64,000 nucleotides of DNA from Bufo bufo (lineage: Eukaryota > Chordata > Amphibia > Anura > Bufonidae). Positions within the stretch are counted from its first letter, which is position 1, and every line of letters starts with the position of its first letter. Below the pieces are notes generated by a model that had not been told where the DNA came from, searched no databases, and saw only the letters and a list, made by a program, of their open reading frames with translations. Where the stretch lies: the NCBI RefSeq assembly GCF_905171765.1, contig NC_053392.1, positions 102,908,220-102,972,219 of the forward strand. The letters are read 5' to 3'. The position numbers and the translations under genes are program-made. Shown one piece after another: positions 10,910 to 22,379 of this stretch.

Positions 10910-11340
10910 GGTGCTTTTCCCTAGGGAGATGTGCCTGAGCAAGAAGTTGTATATCTTGCTAAGTCCCTGCAAAGGTGTGCTGTTCTACTTTTCTGCCCGT
11001 TTCCCAACTCTGATCTTTCGCTGCATTGCCCCGATTACTGTATTGACCCTTTGATGCCTGCCCTGACCTTAAGACTTGTTTTCAGATTTAAATGAACTCC
11101 TGCCTTCCCCTAAATATGTTTTGCCCTTATTACTCGGTGCTCCGCACTGGGTGTCTCTGACCCGCATGGGGTCAGCTACACTCACTAACCAGAACTACTG
11201 CAGGAGGTAGTGGTCTGGTGGGGTTCCTTCAGCAAAGTCCAGATCCCTGTATAGGGGTTGAAGGGTGACTACCAGGGGACTACAAAGGTAACGCCCTTAG
11301 GTTGAGCCCAAAGTCAAACTGGTTGGTTGACACAGTGGTT
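10910..11340. other. Unclassified; nothing recognised
   Basis: Non-coding in all frames as far as I can see. The text has a retroelement-leader flavour (short pyrimidine tracts, GTTGACACAGTGG at about 11,325), but no terminal repeat or coding remnant supports that. Confidence 0.25.
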
Positions 11341-11900
11341 TTACACCAACTGACCACTGAATTGATCATGCAATGGCATGGACTTCCATGGCCAAGCAGC
11401 TGCATGCCAGCCTTACATCACCAAGCACCATGTCAAGTATCAATGCAGTGAGAAAAGCACGTCACCACTGGACTCTTGAACAGTGGAAATGTGTTCTGTG
11501 GAATGATGAATCACGCTTTTCTATGTGGAACTCTGATGGACGAGTCTGGGTTTGGCGAATGCCATGAGAACGTTACCTGCCTGACTGCATTGTGCCAACT
11601 GTAAGGATTGGTGGAGAAGTGATAATGCTGTGGAGGTGTTTTTCAGGAGTTGGCGTAGGACCCTTAGTTTCATTGACGGTGAATATTAATACTTCAGCAT
11701 ACCAAGACATTTTGGACAATCACATGCTTCCAACTTTGTGGGAACAGTTTGGGGAAGGCCCTTTTCTGTTCCTGCACGACTGCGGCCCAGTGCACAAAGC
11801 AAGGTCCATAAATGTATCGTTGGGTCCGTTTGAAAAAACTTGACTGGCCCACACAGAGCCCTGACCTTGACCTCTTCAAACAGCTTTGGATTGTGCTAGC
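11341..11900 (+). pseudogene. Tc1-type transposase relic (second family)
   Basis: The + strand encodes a recognisable internal part of a Tc1/mariner DDE transposase, different from the one at 1.6-2.7 kb: HWTLEQWKCVLWNDESRFSM carries the first catalytic Asp, then DGRVWVWRMP, then a GEVIMLWRCFSGVG stretch, YQDILDNHMLPTLWEQFGEG, HDCGPVHKA for the second Asp, and a DWPTQSPDLD context. A TGA follows RMP near 11,566 and a frameshift lies near 11,810. The Glu-bearing end and both inverted repeats are missing, so this is an old truncated fragment. Confidence 0.88.
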
Positions 11901-12708
11901 AATGTGGATTATATTAGGGGCATTTGTGTCGGTAGCCCCGGGCCCATTGTCTCTATGTATGCAGTCACACAGTGTAAGCGCAGCACTGCCATGAGCTGCA
12001 CTGCCGCGCCAACAACTGACAGCCAGGCCCAGAGTGGATAACGTCCCTGACGCGGGGACTTAAAAGTCAGCCCACTGCCTCCCTTGGCGGGTGAAAGAAC
12101 AGGAGCATCCGCGGCAAGATAGAAGATGGATGGTGGCAGCTTCTTTTGAGGGTGAACACAATGCTCAGAGCACCACAACGGAACAACAGTGCTAGCTGGG
12201 CATCTTCAGCAGTCAGGGCACTGCCCTGAACACAGTGCTGCTGCTTCAAGCCTGCAGTTCATCAGTGCTGGCTGCAGCTTAAAGTGTGAGCTGTGTAGTA
12301 TTGGGGCAATGTGGGCTGGGAGTTACAGGCTGGGAGGGACATTTTGAATGCCAGTCAGCCATATGTGTATTTCTGCAGTTACATAACCACTGAATTTAAT
12401 GACCTTTCAAGAAAACCAGCATAGCCAAAGGGAGAAATGCTCTTCTGGTCTTCCCTTCACTGTTGGCCATGCAGTTTCTTGGAGGCAGATAAGTGCAATG
12501 CCAAAAATTTGTAAATTGCAGAAAAATTGTTGGAATTGGCGTGCAAAACTTCCCTCCAAGTGATGACACTGCTGCGCTTGTTTGTGAAGATGCTGCAAGA
12601 AACACCTTTATGTTTGATCATCTCCCCAAAAGTAACCCTTAATTTAGCATGGTTACCCACTACCGCCATACGACTTTGTATGTCAGCGATATTGTCTTTA
12701 AAAACAGC
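11901..12708. other. Unassigned intergenic sequence
   Basis: Short ORFs occur on both strands (for example minus 12,457-12,846), but none matches a family I can name and several overlap one another. The minus ORF runs into the MITE that starts at 12,709, so it is not a gene. Nothing further is supported. Confidence 0.3.
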
Positions 12709-13232
12709 TAAGGCTACTTTCACACTTGCGGAAGTGTGATCGCAAGCAGTTCCGTCGCCGGAACTGCCCGCCGGATCTGCAGTCTGGATGTGACTGAAAG
12801 CATTTGTGAGACGCATCCGGATGCGGATCAATCTCACAAAATGCATTGCAAGAACGAGATCAGTCTCTCCCGCTAGTCATGCGGGGAACAGACGGATCCG
12901 TCTTGTATCTTTCTTCACATTTTTACAGTCTGCGCATGCGCTGACCGGAAGGACGGATCCGGCATTCCGGTATTTTGTATGCCCGGATTCGGGCACTAAT
13001 ACATTCCTAAGGGGGAAAAAATGCTGGATCCGACATTCAGGCAAGTCTTCAGTTTTTTTCACCGGAGATAAATACGTAGTAGGCTGCGGTTTTATCTTTT
13101 GCCTGATCAGTCAATAAGACTGAACTGAAGACATCCTGAACGGATTACTCCTCCATTCAGAATGCATGGGATAAAAACTGATCAGTTCTTTTCTGGTATT
13201 GAGCCACTGTGACGGAACTCTATGCCGGAAAA
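12709..13232. repeat. MITE, left part, interrupted by DIRS-B
   Basis: Begins AAGGCTACTTTCACACTTGC and reads to a CCGGAAAA context at 13,232. The expected tail (AAGTGTAAAAGTACCCTAA) is found only after DIRS-B, at 18,977-19,003. A related uninterrupted copy at about 26,420-26,648 shows the joined order, confirming that DIRS-B inserted here. Confidence 0.8.
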
Positions 13233-13544
13233 GAAAAAGGAGATTTTTGTGAAACTCACCTGTTAAATATCTTTTTCTCGTCTTTTCCATTGGGGGGACA
13301 CAGACCATGGGTATAGCTTGAGGTATTAGTAGGAGGGACACTATGCAAAATGAAAGAGCTCCTCCTCCTCGGGCTATACCCCCCGACTCCCACCAGGAGG
13401 AACTCAGGCGTTGCACAAGCAGTAGGAGAAGGAGCAAGAAAAACTTAAGGAAACCATCGACCAAGCCATAAGGTCCAACCATAAGCAAGAAAACTGAATT
13501 GAAGCCTCCCTCCTCTGCAATAGACAGATGGGGTGGGGATCTGT

Positions 13545-13645
13545 CTGTCCCCCCAATGGAAAAGACGAGAAAAAGAGTTTACAGGCGAGTTCACAAAAAT
13601 CTCCTTTTCTCGTGCTTTTTTCCATTGGGGGACACAGACCATGGG
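13545..13645 (-). repeat. DIRS-B internal complementary region
   Basis: CCCCCAATGGAAAAGACGAG and CTCGTGCTTTTTTCCATTGG face each other around a short spacer (GTTTACAGGCGAGTTC). Each half is complementary to one end of the element. This region templates the circle junction during DIRS replication. Confidence 0.82.
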
Positions 13646-13729
13646 ACGGTCCTAAAGCAGTCCATGGGGTGGGAAAAAATCTCAGCACCGCCAGGAGGAA
13701 CGTCCAACGGCCAAACAGGAACCACAGCC

Positions 13730-14830
13730 TGCCAAAACCCTGCGGCCAAAGACCGCATCAGCCGAAACCAGTGAATGCAATGATAAAAATTTGTAAAGGT
13801 ATGTAAGCTGGCCGCCTTACACAGCTGAGACGCAGAGGGCATGATTGCGTCTTGCCCAGGAAGCCCCCACTGCCCTAGCGGAGTGAGCGGTAATTCCTAG
13901 CAGGGGGAACTCTACTACAAGCGCGATAAGCCGTGGAAATAGCCGAGGCAGACCAGAGCGCCGTGAAACGGCGGACGGAAACAATAGCCGCGAGATACAC
14001 CTTCAGGGCCCGTACGACATCCAGGGAATTGCAGAGTGCGTTCCCTTGGGGTTAGCCGGAGAAGGGCAAAAGGAAGGCAGGACCAGATCCTTATTAAGTG
14101 GAAGGGAGACGACACCTGTGGGCAAAAAAGGAGGGGACGGATGGAGCACAACCTTATCCTGTTGGAAAACCAGAAAAGGGGCTCCTGATAGGAAAGAGCG
14201 GCCAGCTCCGACACCAGTCTGATTAATAAAAACTTGAGATGGGATTTGAAATCACTAGCTTCTGCATAATCGCCCAGAACTTTAATCACTACGCTATGGT
14301 AGCTGCATTAGAACTTATGGCCCCAAGGAAGACCACTTTCCAGGTGAAAAACAGTCAGAGAGACCTCCCTCAAAGGGGCCGACTGCAGAGCGCGCAGGGA
14401 CCAAATTGAGATCCCAAGGAGACAAAGGGGAACATGTGGGGGAACCGAATGTGCCCACCCCCTTAAGAAAGGTCTTCACCGGACCCATATGAGCAAGGGG
14501 ACCACTGAAAAAAAGGACGGCCAGCGCCCGAAACCTGACCTTACAGGGAACTAGGCGACAGTCCCTGCTCAAGCCCAGACTGAAGAAAAGACAGTACCCA
14601 TCATGACGGAAAAGCGAAGGGGGAGGGAAACCCCGAACTCTGACAAAAGGACCGGAAAGCCTTCCAGGTACGATAGTAAAATCCGAGAGGAAGAAGACTT
14701 CCTCGCCTCTGATCATGGTCCTAATCACTGAATCCGAGAACCCCCTCTTCTTCGGGATGGCCAGTTTCAACAGCCACTCCGTTAAACGAAGAGACCGGAA
14801 ATTCTGGTGGAAAAGCGGGGGGGCCCCTGA
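13730..14830 (-). pseudogene. DIRS-B tyrosine recombinase pseudogene
   Basis: Minus-strand fragments match the intact DIRS-A recombinase in order: WLLKLAIPKKRGFSDSVIRT, FFSGPLAHMGPVKTFLKGV, SPLSPWDLNLVPA, then after the tRNA-like insert [15 protein letters not shown], and finally LCKAASLHTFTNFYH with the catalytic Tyr. The HxxR segment is degraded. Frame changes and the insertion at 14,222-14,310, which removes the first catalytic Arg context, inactivate it. Confidence 0.85.
14222..14310 (-). repeat. tRNA-like SINE fragment inserted in DIRS-B
   Basis: Read on the minus strand, an A-box-like TAGCGTAGTGATTAAAG is followed after a typical gap by a B-box-like GATTTCAAATCCC and then a T-rich tail. 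It interrupts the recombinase pseudogene between the aligned parts ending near CTTGGGGCC and starting RLVSELAAL. Size and internal promoter order suit the head of a tRNA-derived SINE. It lacks a clean cloverleaf, so it is not a functional tRNA gene. Confidence 0.6.
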
Positions 14831-16230
14831 GACAGTAGGTCCTGTCTGTCGGGAAGAGGCCATGGGGCGTCCGCCAGCATCCGAGCCACGTCCGAAAACC
14901 ACGCGCGGCGAGGCCACTCTGGGGCGATGAGAACGGTCGGGATCCCTTCCGTCTCGATCTTGCGTAGAACCTTTGGTAGGAGAGGAAAACAGAGGAGGCG
15001 TGAAGTCCTGCCACGGAGACACCCTGCACGTCCATTCCGTACGCCCCTCAGATCTCGGGGCGCGAGCCAGGAACACTGGGAGCTTGTTGTTGAACCTGGA
15101 CGCCAGTAGGTCCACATCCGGACGGCCACATCTGTGGCAGATTTCTTCGAACACTTCTGGATGCAGAGAACACTCGCCTGGATTCCCCTAGTTGCGGCTT
15201 AGAAAAAACCGCTGTCCAGTTGTCCACTCCTGGAATGTAAACTGCTGACAACACCGGAACGTGCGTCCCCGCCCACGTCAGAATTCTCGTCACCTCCTGC
15301 ATCACCATCCGGCTGCGGGTCCCGCTCTGATGGTTGATGTAGGCCACGGCCGTGGCATTGTCCAATTGAATCCTCACTGGGAGGCCCGCAAGGAGAGGGG
15401 TCCAATGGGAGAAAGAGAGAGCGGAAAATCGCCCCCCCGTTCCAGAATGTTGATTGGAAGGCGAGACTCTGCCGCCGACCCAATCCCTTGAACCGTGCGA
15501 GACTGGAGAATGCCGCCCCAACCCAGGAGGCTGGCATCGGTGGTGGTGATCGTCCAGGAAATGGGAAAAAAGATCTCCCCCGACCTCAGGTTCATCGGGG
15601 ACAGCCACCAAGGCAGAGCTGGCCCGAACCCGTCTGAGACAAGCAGACGCTATCGTCCAGACCCCGAGAGGTCTTGTCCCAGAGGTAAAGGATCTTCTGT
15701 TGCACCAGGCGAATGTGAAACTGGGCATATGGAACGGCCTCGAAAGAGACTACCATAAGACTCAGGACCTGCATGTATTCCCGTATGGATAGGCACGGGT
15801 TAGCGCAGCAGATGTGGCACTGCGCCCTGGATCTGGGGAGAACTTGAAGGCAGGCAGAATACTCTGGCGGCCGAGGTATCCAATAACATCCCCCAGAAAG
15901 GAGAGCTTCTGGGACGGGAAGAGGACAGGAGTTTTGGGAAAGTTATCAGCCAGCCGAACTGCTCCAGTCTGAACAGTGATCCGGACTCTATCCTCGGCCT
16001 GCGGTAGAGAGGGGGCCTCGATCCGGATATCGTCCCGATAGGGCAGCAAAGGAATGCCCCTGGTACGAAAAAGCGCCATGAGCGGTCCAGGACCTTGGTA
16101 AGGACCCGAGGGGTGGTCGCCAACCGAAGGAAGGGCGACAAACTGACAGTGTCGACCCCTAATGGCGAAGCGCAGGAATCGTTGGTGGGAATCCGCAATC
16201 GTGACATGCAGATAGGCTTGGGCGCAGCAG
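14830..16230 (-). pseudogene. DIRS-B RT / RNase H / methyltransferase-like pseudogene
   Basis: Minus-strand fragments align with DIRS-A ORF2 in order: LATTPRVLTKVLDRSWRF (RT), [40 protein letters not shown] (RNase H), [34 protein letters not shown], then CHRCGRPDVDLLASRFNNKL and SHRPRVASPRVVF for the methyltransferase-like tail. The YxDD catalytic box is not preserved (PYRDDIRIEAPS). Several frame shifts and stops occur. Confidence 0.88.
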
Positions 16231-16329
16231 GGCGAGCTGACTGGGCCCTCTAGTGCCGGGAAGGCTGGTTTAAAGGAAGGCCTTTTTGCGGACGACCTGA
16301 GACCCCCGGCGGGGGAAGCAGGCGACGGC

Positions 16330-17640
16330 CTACCAGATGAGAAACGGCAAAAGGCATGCAGAGATTAACTTGTGTAGCTGATCCCCATAAGGTCTGGAAA
16401 CCCCAAAGGGGAGATTAGCGAGGGAACGCTTGGTGGAGGCATCGGCGTCCCACACCTTTAATCCGATCTCTTCGCACTGAGTGACAGAGATGGCCAACCT
16501 GCGGGCAAAGAGGGGGACAATGTCCCTAGAAGCTTCGCAAAGAATCTTAGAAGCCTGAGACATCTGGAGAACCAACTCCAGTGTGTCAGTAGACGCAACT
16601 TGCTCCGCCAGTTCCTGGTGGTGGCGCTGTAACCACACCGAGAGAGCACTGGCTACCCCTGCTGAGTGAAAGGTAGGTCGCAGGGACGCGCCTGCCAGTG
16701 AAGAAAAGGACCTGGAAAGAGAGTCTATGCGTCTGTCTACAGCATCCTACCAAGAGGAACTGTCTAAGACAGGGAGAGCCATATAATTGGCTAATCTGGC
16801 CACCAAGGATCCACCCTAGGGGGAGGAGACACCTCTCCTCGCCATCAGCAGGGAAAGGATAAAGTATATTCACGCGCTGGGTGGTCGAGAACCTTATTAA
16901 GACGACCCCAGGCCCTGGATATGACCGCGGAAAAATCCCTCATGGACCGGGAACGCGGTAGTCTCCGACTCCCTGGACAGAAAAAAGGGGGGAACTCCTG
17001 ACCAGTGGAAGGAGGTGAATCCCCTTGGAGAATAAAGGTGTCTCAGACAGTCGCCACTAAGTCAGCCCACCACGGGTGGAGGAGCTTAGGCGAGGGGTCA
17101 CGCTCCATGACCTGGTCAGAGCCGGAAATTCCCCTTCAGACTTGCGCTCCCTAAGGGAGGAGGGGAGAGTCGTCCGAACGCGCCTCTAGGCGAGGGGGGA
17201 GAGACGGAGCCATCCGAGGATGGATGCTGCCGCTCACGCTCCCTGTTAGTAGTCGGGCGTCTTCTGTGGAAAACCACAGAGAGGTGGTTGGCGTCACAGG
17301 ATTTGAAAATGCCCTATAGTCCAAAAAAGGACCTGGCTCGTCCGAGCCGGATAATTCCCCTTCGGATTGCTCTCCCTAGGGAGGAGGAAGAGCAGTCCGA
17401 AAGCGCCACAGGCGAGGGGGGAGACGGAGACATCCGAGGTGGGATGCTGCCGCTCACGCTGCCTCTACGTAGTCAGGCACCCACTGTGGGGACCACTGAG
17501 AGAGATGGAGAGGTTAGCACCACAGGATTAAAGGCCATGGCTGCCTTGGCGACTAAGACCAGTTCAGCGGCCGCGCTGGACATGGCAGATGCCCAAGCGG
17601 GGACTGCAGGTTCCCAGGGACGGAGGTCTTTGTAAACCCA
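16330..17640 (-). pseudogene. DIRS-B gag-like pseudogene
   Basis: Minus-strand pieces match the DIRS-A gag-like protein: ILYPFPADGEE ([16 protein letters not shown]), SKILCEASRDIVPLFARRLA and GLKVWDADASTKRSLANLPF. The N-terminal zinc-like Cys motif could not be found. The stretch 17,640-18,840 is non-coding left-end sequence of the element with a poly-T run at about 17,675-17,697. Confidence 0.75.
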
Positions 17641-18976
17641 GATGGGAAATTTCTTAATTTAATTTAATTTTTATTTAATTTTTTTTTTTTTTTTTTTATT
17701 TGATTAAACATCAGAGGTCAAGACCTTAACTCACACAGCTATGAGCTGTAGTACCGCCGTCTCCGCAGAGAGGCAGGATAGCGTCATGCGGAGGGAGGAC
17801 TGGGCTGAGCAAGAGATGGAGGATATCCTGTCCAGGGGCAGAGCACAAGAGACAGGCGACGAAAAAAAGTTATGGCAAACTAAGGGGAAGACTTATCCCC
17901 GCACCTGCTTTTGCTTAGCAGCCAGGTCTGATAACGCCCATTTGTATCTGTCACATCAAAGGCATGGCATTTACTCATACAGCAGAAAGCTGTATTAATG
18001 GGCAGCAGAAGAGGACCACCGGCGGCTTTTTACGCCATTCTCCTGATTTGAGAGGAGCGGGGAAGTCGCGCGAGAGATCGGACTGCACGGCCGAACACAG
18101 CAAGAGGAAGTGCCAGAGCAGAACAGAGGTTCCGCCCCCCGGTCGCGTCATAATGGCGCGAAAAGAACGCGCGCGCCGTATGAAAAAATGGCCCCATCGT
18201 TACCCGGGCCCCTTTACATGTATCAGGGGCTAATGTCCCTGGGTTAAGAAGGGAAGAGCCAGCGCAGCCGCGGTGAACTCTGTGGTGCGTCCCTGCTCAG
18301 GAGAAAAAAAGAGTGATGCCGGCAAGTGCCGCGCATAGCCTGCCAGATGTCTTTGAGCCTGCCTTAAAGGCAGGCAATATGTGCCCCTAATAAAGAGTCC
18401 AACATGCCCCCAGAAGGAATCCTATCTCTGCTTCACCCAGGCAGCTTCAGGGGAATGAGAATGGTGGAGGGGGAGGGGTAAGGCAGGGATGCAGGTATAC
18501 TTATCTGCTCCTGCAGATCTTCTCCCTCGACTCCAGGACCAGCAGGGATGCACCTCTTCAGGCACCTGACTCCTTGCACAGGAGTGCAGTGCTCTGGTGG
18601 AGGGTGGCAGCAGGCGACCCAGTGGCTGGTGGGAAACCGGAGCTGCAGGTCGAGCCCGGATCCACTTGTCTTCTTTGGGGGCAATGGAGGCAGCCAGGCA
18701 GCGTCCAAGGACGGCGGCGGGCACTCCACGGGGGACCAGGAAGGCGCCATGCCGACCTGTGTCCCCATCTAGAAAGAAAATAACAAAAAGGAGTAGAGAT
18801 AGTGATCGTGTCAACCTCCTTCACCGGACACTAAGCAAAGACTGAGTTCCTCCTGGTGGAGTCGGGGGGTATAGCCCGAGGAGGAGGAGCTCTTTCATTT
18901 GCATAGTGTCCCTCCTACTAATACCTCAAGCTATACTCATGGTCTGTGTCCCCCAATGGAAAAAAGCACGAGAAAA

Positions 18977-19003
18977 CACAAGTGTAAAAGTACCCTAAAA
19001 AAA
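18977..19003. repeat. MITE right tail, split off by DIRS-B
   Basis: CACAAGTGTAAAAGTACCCTAA completes the MITE begun at 12,709. Its position immediately after the DIRS-B terminus fixes the DIRS boundary to within a few bases. Confidence 0.75.
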
Positions 19004-19004
19004 T

Positions 19005-19345
19005 TAATAAAAATGTCATACACAGCAAATTGGTATCAATAAAGGTTACAGATCACCCCACAAAAAATGAGCCCATACACACAACTATAAAAATGTGGTG
19101 TCGCTATAATTGGACTGACCTGGAGAATGATGGTACCAGGACAGTTTTACCGCACACGGAACGCTGTACAAACAAAACCCATACAACTATGGCGCAATTG
19201 CATTTTTTTCTCATTCTCATCCCATTTGCAAGCTTTTTCCAGTTTTCCCCTAAATTGTATGCCATATTAAATGCCATTAGAAAGTGCAATTTGTCCCGTA
19301 ACAAACAAGCCCTTATACAGCTATGTGAACGGGGCAATAGGCACT
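19005..19345 (-). repeat. Fragment of a large dispersed repeat (minus)
   Basis: The reverse complement begins CATAGCTGTATAAGGGCTTG and continues with CATATTAAA/GCATACAATTTAG, GCGCCATAGTTGTATGGG and GCGTTCCGTGTGCGGT. The same order of words appears on the + strand at 62,097-62,330, so these are two copies of one family, probably a large DNA transposon-derived repeat. No coding capacity. Confidence 0.75.
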
Positions 19346-19789
19346 ATTGGGGAGCATCTAACTACTGGGAGCACATACCTACTGGAGGAGCTATAGGGGG
19401 CATTATAACTGCTGAAAGTACTTTAGGGGGTGGATGATGAAAACTGAAGAAAGTAAGATGTCTTTCTGGTAAACTCTGCCGAGACGAGACGTGGCTAAAA
19501 CAACATGCCGTTCTGCTTCCATTGAAAAAGATGAGGAAGGAGAACATCTACATCAGAGGACACGTCACTGGATGTAATAGGTATGCGGTGCTGTATTAAC
19601 CCTGTAGGTGTGACCGCGCGGAACTTAAGGTCCATCCGTACAGTATGTCTTTAGCACTATGGCTGGAGGGGAGAAGGATATACTGTTCAGTAGACAGGGT
19701 TTTTTTTTTCTCAAGGGGCCCAAGCTTGAGGAACAGCCACTTAATCTTCCCCTGGTGCTAGGAAGGATATTGTGAGCCAAGCCCTCTAG
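19346..19789. other. Unassigned sequence
   Basis: It contains near-tandem phrases (ACTACTGGGAGCACATACCTACTGG) and a T-run at 19,690. I see no gene or definable element. Confidence 0.3.
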
Positions 19790-20022
19790 TCTAACACCAG
19801 TGTCTGACCTCACAAATGCTCTTCTGGAAGAATGGGCAAAAGTTCCCAGAGACACACTCTAAAATCTTGTAGAAAGCCTTCCCAGAAGTGTGGAAGATGC
19901 TATAGCTGCAAAGGGGAGACCAACTCCACAGTAACGCCTATGGATTTAGAACGTGATGTCAAACAGTCTATCTGCAGGTGTTACGTGTAGGTGCCCCGAT
20001 ACGTTTGTCCATATAGTGTATA
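19790..20022 (+). pseudogene. Tc1-type transposase 3' end plus terminal repeat (relic)
   Basis: The + strand reads a typical Tc1 C-terminal tail (SDLTNALLEEWAKVPRDTL, then LVESLPRSVEDAIAAKG) with stops. It is followed by the end CCGATACGTTTGTCCATATAGTGTA, characteristic of a Tc1-type terminal inverted repeat. The 5' part is gone. A different Tc1 relic follows directly. Confidence 0.78.
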
Positions 20023-20089
20023 TAGATAGACAATCGGAAAATGAGACCAGAACACCTGGAAAACTTAATGCGATTAACAAAGTATAAAC

Positions 20090-20420
20090 TGCTAGTGGTG
20101 CTTGGTCAGTGATCCAACAACCAAGGTGGTGCATTGGTTCAACATCTATTACCTGTAACAAAGGGTCTCCAGCAGCTCCTCTGGCCAGCTGGTCGCAGAT
20201 CTCATCCCCATTGAGAATGTCTGGGTGGGGTGACGGACCCCCCATCCATAACAACCACCTTGGATGAACTATAGGTAAAGCTCAAGGAGCTTGGAATGAC
20301 ATAACACAGGAGGACATCCAGTATCTGTATGGCAGTTACCATGTCAAAGTGGTAGCCTGTATTGTACCAACGGGAGATGCCACCCAGTATTAATGCGACC
20401 CTGCCTCATCATATACCCTG
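20090..20420 (+). pseudogene. Tc1-type transposase C-terminal relic
   Basis: The + strand contains a degraded LIPIENVWV motif (the Glu of the DDE triad in a DLNPIE context), then AQGAWNDITQEDIQYLYGSY and VVACIVPTGDATQY before a stop. This is the usual Tc1-type C-terminal pattern. The N-terminal half is not found, and frameshifts occur near 20,250. Confidence 0.72.
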
Positions 20421-20751
20421 CTGGAGGACCAAAAAACAGGGAACCCACCTTCTCTGTGTGATCATTGACCAAGCACCTGTAGCAGTTAATACTTTGTCAA
20501 TCTCCACTCAATCGCTTTAAGTTTTCCAGGTGATCTTTTTTATTTCCCGCTAGACATACAAAAATGATACGTCCGCTCGGCTCCTCCTGCTCAAAGGTCT
20601 GGCAAGGTTTAGTAACAACCAGTGCTGGGGATGCACTGGCTGACATACTGGATATTACTTATTTTTATAGAATATAACTACGAAGTGGATGAAATAGAAT
20701 TTGAAAGGGGTATTTTATGCATCTTGAGCATTTATGGTATTAAATATAAAA
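20421..20751. other. Unassigned AT-rich intergenic sequence
   Basis: No ORF, inverted repeat or tandem repeat that I can support. Confidence 0.3.
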
Positions 20752-20930
20752 TATTTTTAAAGAAGAACCTCCACAAAATTCTTTATTCTCTGGCCTGTTA
20801 GAAAGATACATAATGTAAACTGCAGTGAAGGTAATCTTCTCATCCGTGACTATTTGTGAGTTATCCCCTTGCTTCTGATCCTCAGCTGTGTCATGTAACC
20901 AGCACTCTGACTTTCCAGATAAGGGTCCAT

Positions 20931-21258
20931 TCACACGTCCGTGATTTGGGTCCGCATTCGTTCCGCAATTTGCGGACCCATTCACTTTAAATGGGTCTGG
21001 AACGGATGCAAATCCGCATTTCTGGGATCTGCATCCGCATGTTCGGGATCCGCATCCGTTTTTTCGGGATCCGCAATTCCGTTCCTGAAAAAAAAAAAAA
21101 ATAGAACATGTCCTATTCTTGTCCGCAATTGCAGACCAGAAAAGGCATTTTCTATTATAGTGTCTGTGATGTGCGGTCCGCAAATTGCGGATCGCACATT
21201 ACAGGTGTCCGTATTTTGCGGATCCGCAAAACACTTACGGACGTGTGAATGGACCCTA
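20931..21258. repeat. Nested MITE (AGGGTCCATTCACACGT family)
   Basis: Starts AGGGTCCATTCACACGTCCG and ends CGGACGTGTGAATGGACCCT, with internal GGATCCGCA-rich repeats. It belongs to the same terminal family as 26,676-26,970. It sits inside the outer foldback. Confidence 0.82.
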
Positions 21259-21353
21259 ACACAGCATCTTATGTGTGGACAGGAAGTCAGTTTCTCTGTA
21301 TGGGAGCCTCAACGTCAGTCATATTAGGAATAGGAGAGAAGTAACGGACTTCT

Positions 21354-21543
21354 AGTGTTGGGCAAACTTGTGGGTTCAAGTTTGGCGTACAAGGTTCGGG
21401 TTCAGGTTATCTAAGAATACCGTTATGGATTCCACTACCACGGACCATAACTTATGGTCCGTGACGGGGGAATCAATAACGGAATTCTTAGATAAGCCGA
21501 ACCTTGTACGCCGAACTTGAAAACACAAGTTCGCTCAACACTA
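21354..21543. repeat. Nested hairpin MITE
   Basis: CAAACTTGTG..TTCAAGTTTGGCGTACAAGG faces CCTTGTACGCCGAACTTGAA..ACAAGTTCG, with a central CCACGGACCATAAC / TTATGGTCCGTG hairpin. It is nested with the preceding MITE in one foldback. Confidence 0.82.
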
Positions 21544-21706
21544 CTGACTTCCTGTCCTGTGTCAGTTGGAGATCAGAGAGCCGGTCACATGACACAGCTG
21601 AGGATCATAAGGGAGGTTATAACTCACAAATACAGTCACCACTACAGATTACTTTATGTACCTTTCTAATGGGCCAGAGAAGAGAACTATTTTAAAAAAA
21701 AAAAAA

Positions 21707-22379
21707 GTTGTGGGACCATAACCTATTAGAAGTAGACGGGTTTCACGATGACTCAAAGCACCAATTTTTTACCAAGGTAATAGAACACAGCAAGCAGCCC
21801 TCCGCTCTTCAGACTTCAATAATATAATATGGTCAACATACCGCTGCATGGGCTGGGACTGGAGCTCGCTCCAATCCCAGATGGCGCACTCCTCACATGC
21901 CACGGTCAATAGCAACCGTGGCATCTAGGCGGTTAGATGGGGGTTCAGCTCTGACATTGGAGCTTTCATGTTAAGGCTATGCTATCTGTTAAAAAAATAA
22001 AATAAATTAATTGATAAATGATATGTATCTCAAAATTGTGTCATTTAGAAAATATAAGAAGACTTCATACAGTCAGAAAAAGTTATGGAGTCCGTCCTCA
22101 AAGCCAAATAGGCTGAGTCCACAAGGGGTTAAATAATAAAAGTGAACCAAAAAGCCATAAAAAGTGCTTCCTGCAGGAACCTCACACACAGCCCCACACT
22201 GCATCCTTCCGACCACAAGTCACACTGCACGGATACACCGGCCTCAGCAGGGCGGACATTTTACTGAAGACCATAGACAGTATTTACACTGTACAGTCAC
22301 CGGTCTACTACAGTGAAGACAAAGCGGAAACGCGACCTCTTCCCTCTAGTACTCAACCTTCTCTAAGACTCGTCACCCA
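21707..22379. other. Region upstream of the UGGT1 promoter, unassigned
   Basis: Mostly AT-rich, no convincing ORF. A CATGCCACGGTCAATAGCAACCGTGGCAT hairpin sits at 21,896-21,925. No tandem repeat or upstream gene exon is visible. Confidence 0.35.

Larger units (their letters stand above)
13233..18976 (-). mobile_element. DIRS-B: decayed DIRS-type tyrosine-recombinase retrotransposon
   Basis: Inverted terminal repeats (about 13,268-13,400 and 18,840-18,976) share TTTTCTCGTC..TTTTCCATTGG, GGGACACAGACCATGG and the GAGCTCCTCCTCCTCGGGC block. An internal complementary region (13,545-13,645) joins the two end types head to head. Between them, on the minus strand, lie broken gag, RT/RNase H/methyltransferase-like and recombinase frames in the usual DIRS order. 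It is inserted in the MITE 12,709-19,003 with no target duplication, as expected for recombinase-mediated insertion. About 5.7 kb, close to intact DIRS-A, but full of stops and frameshifts. Confidence 0.92.
20752..21706. repeat. Foldback element carrying two nested MITEs
   Basis: Outer arms: TTCTCTGGCCTGTTAGAAAG near 20,785 pairs with CTTTCTAATGGGCCAGAGAA near 21,665. ACTATTTGTGAGTTATCCCC, CTGATCCTCAGCTGTGTCATG and a CACTCTGAC context likewise have inverse partners at 21,575-21,640. Two smaller hairpins lie in the interior (20,931-21,258 and 21,354-21,543). Confidence 0.8.

Noticed and set aside
12457..12846. 129-codon minus-strand ORF
   Set aside because: It begins inside a MITE and has no recognisable domain. 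Neighbouring frames are similarly open, so chance is the better explanation.
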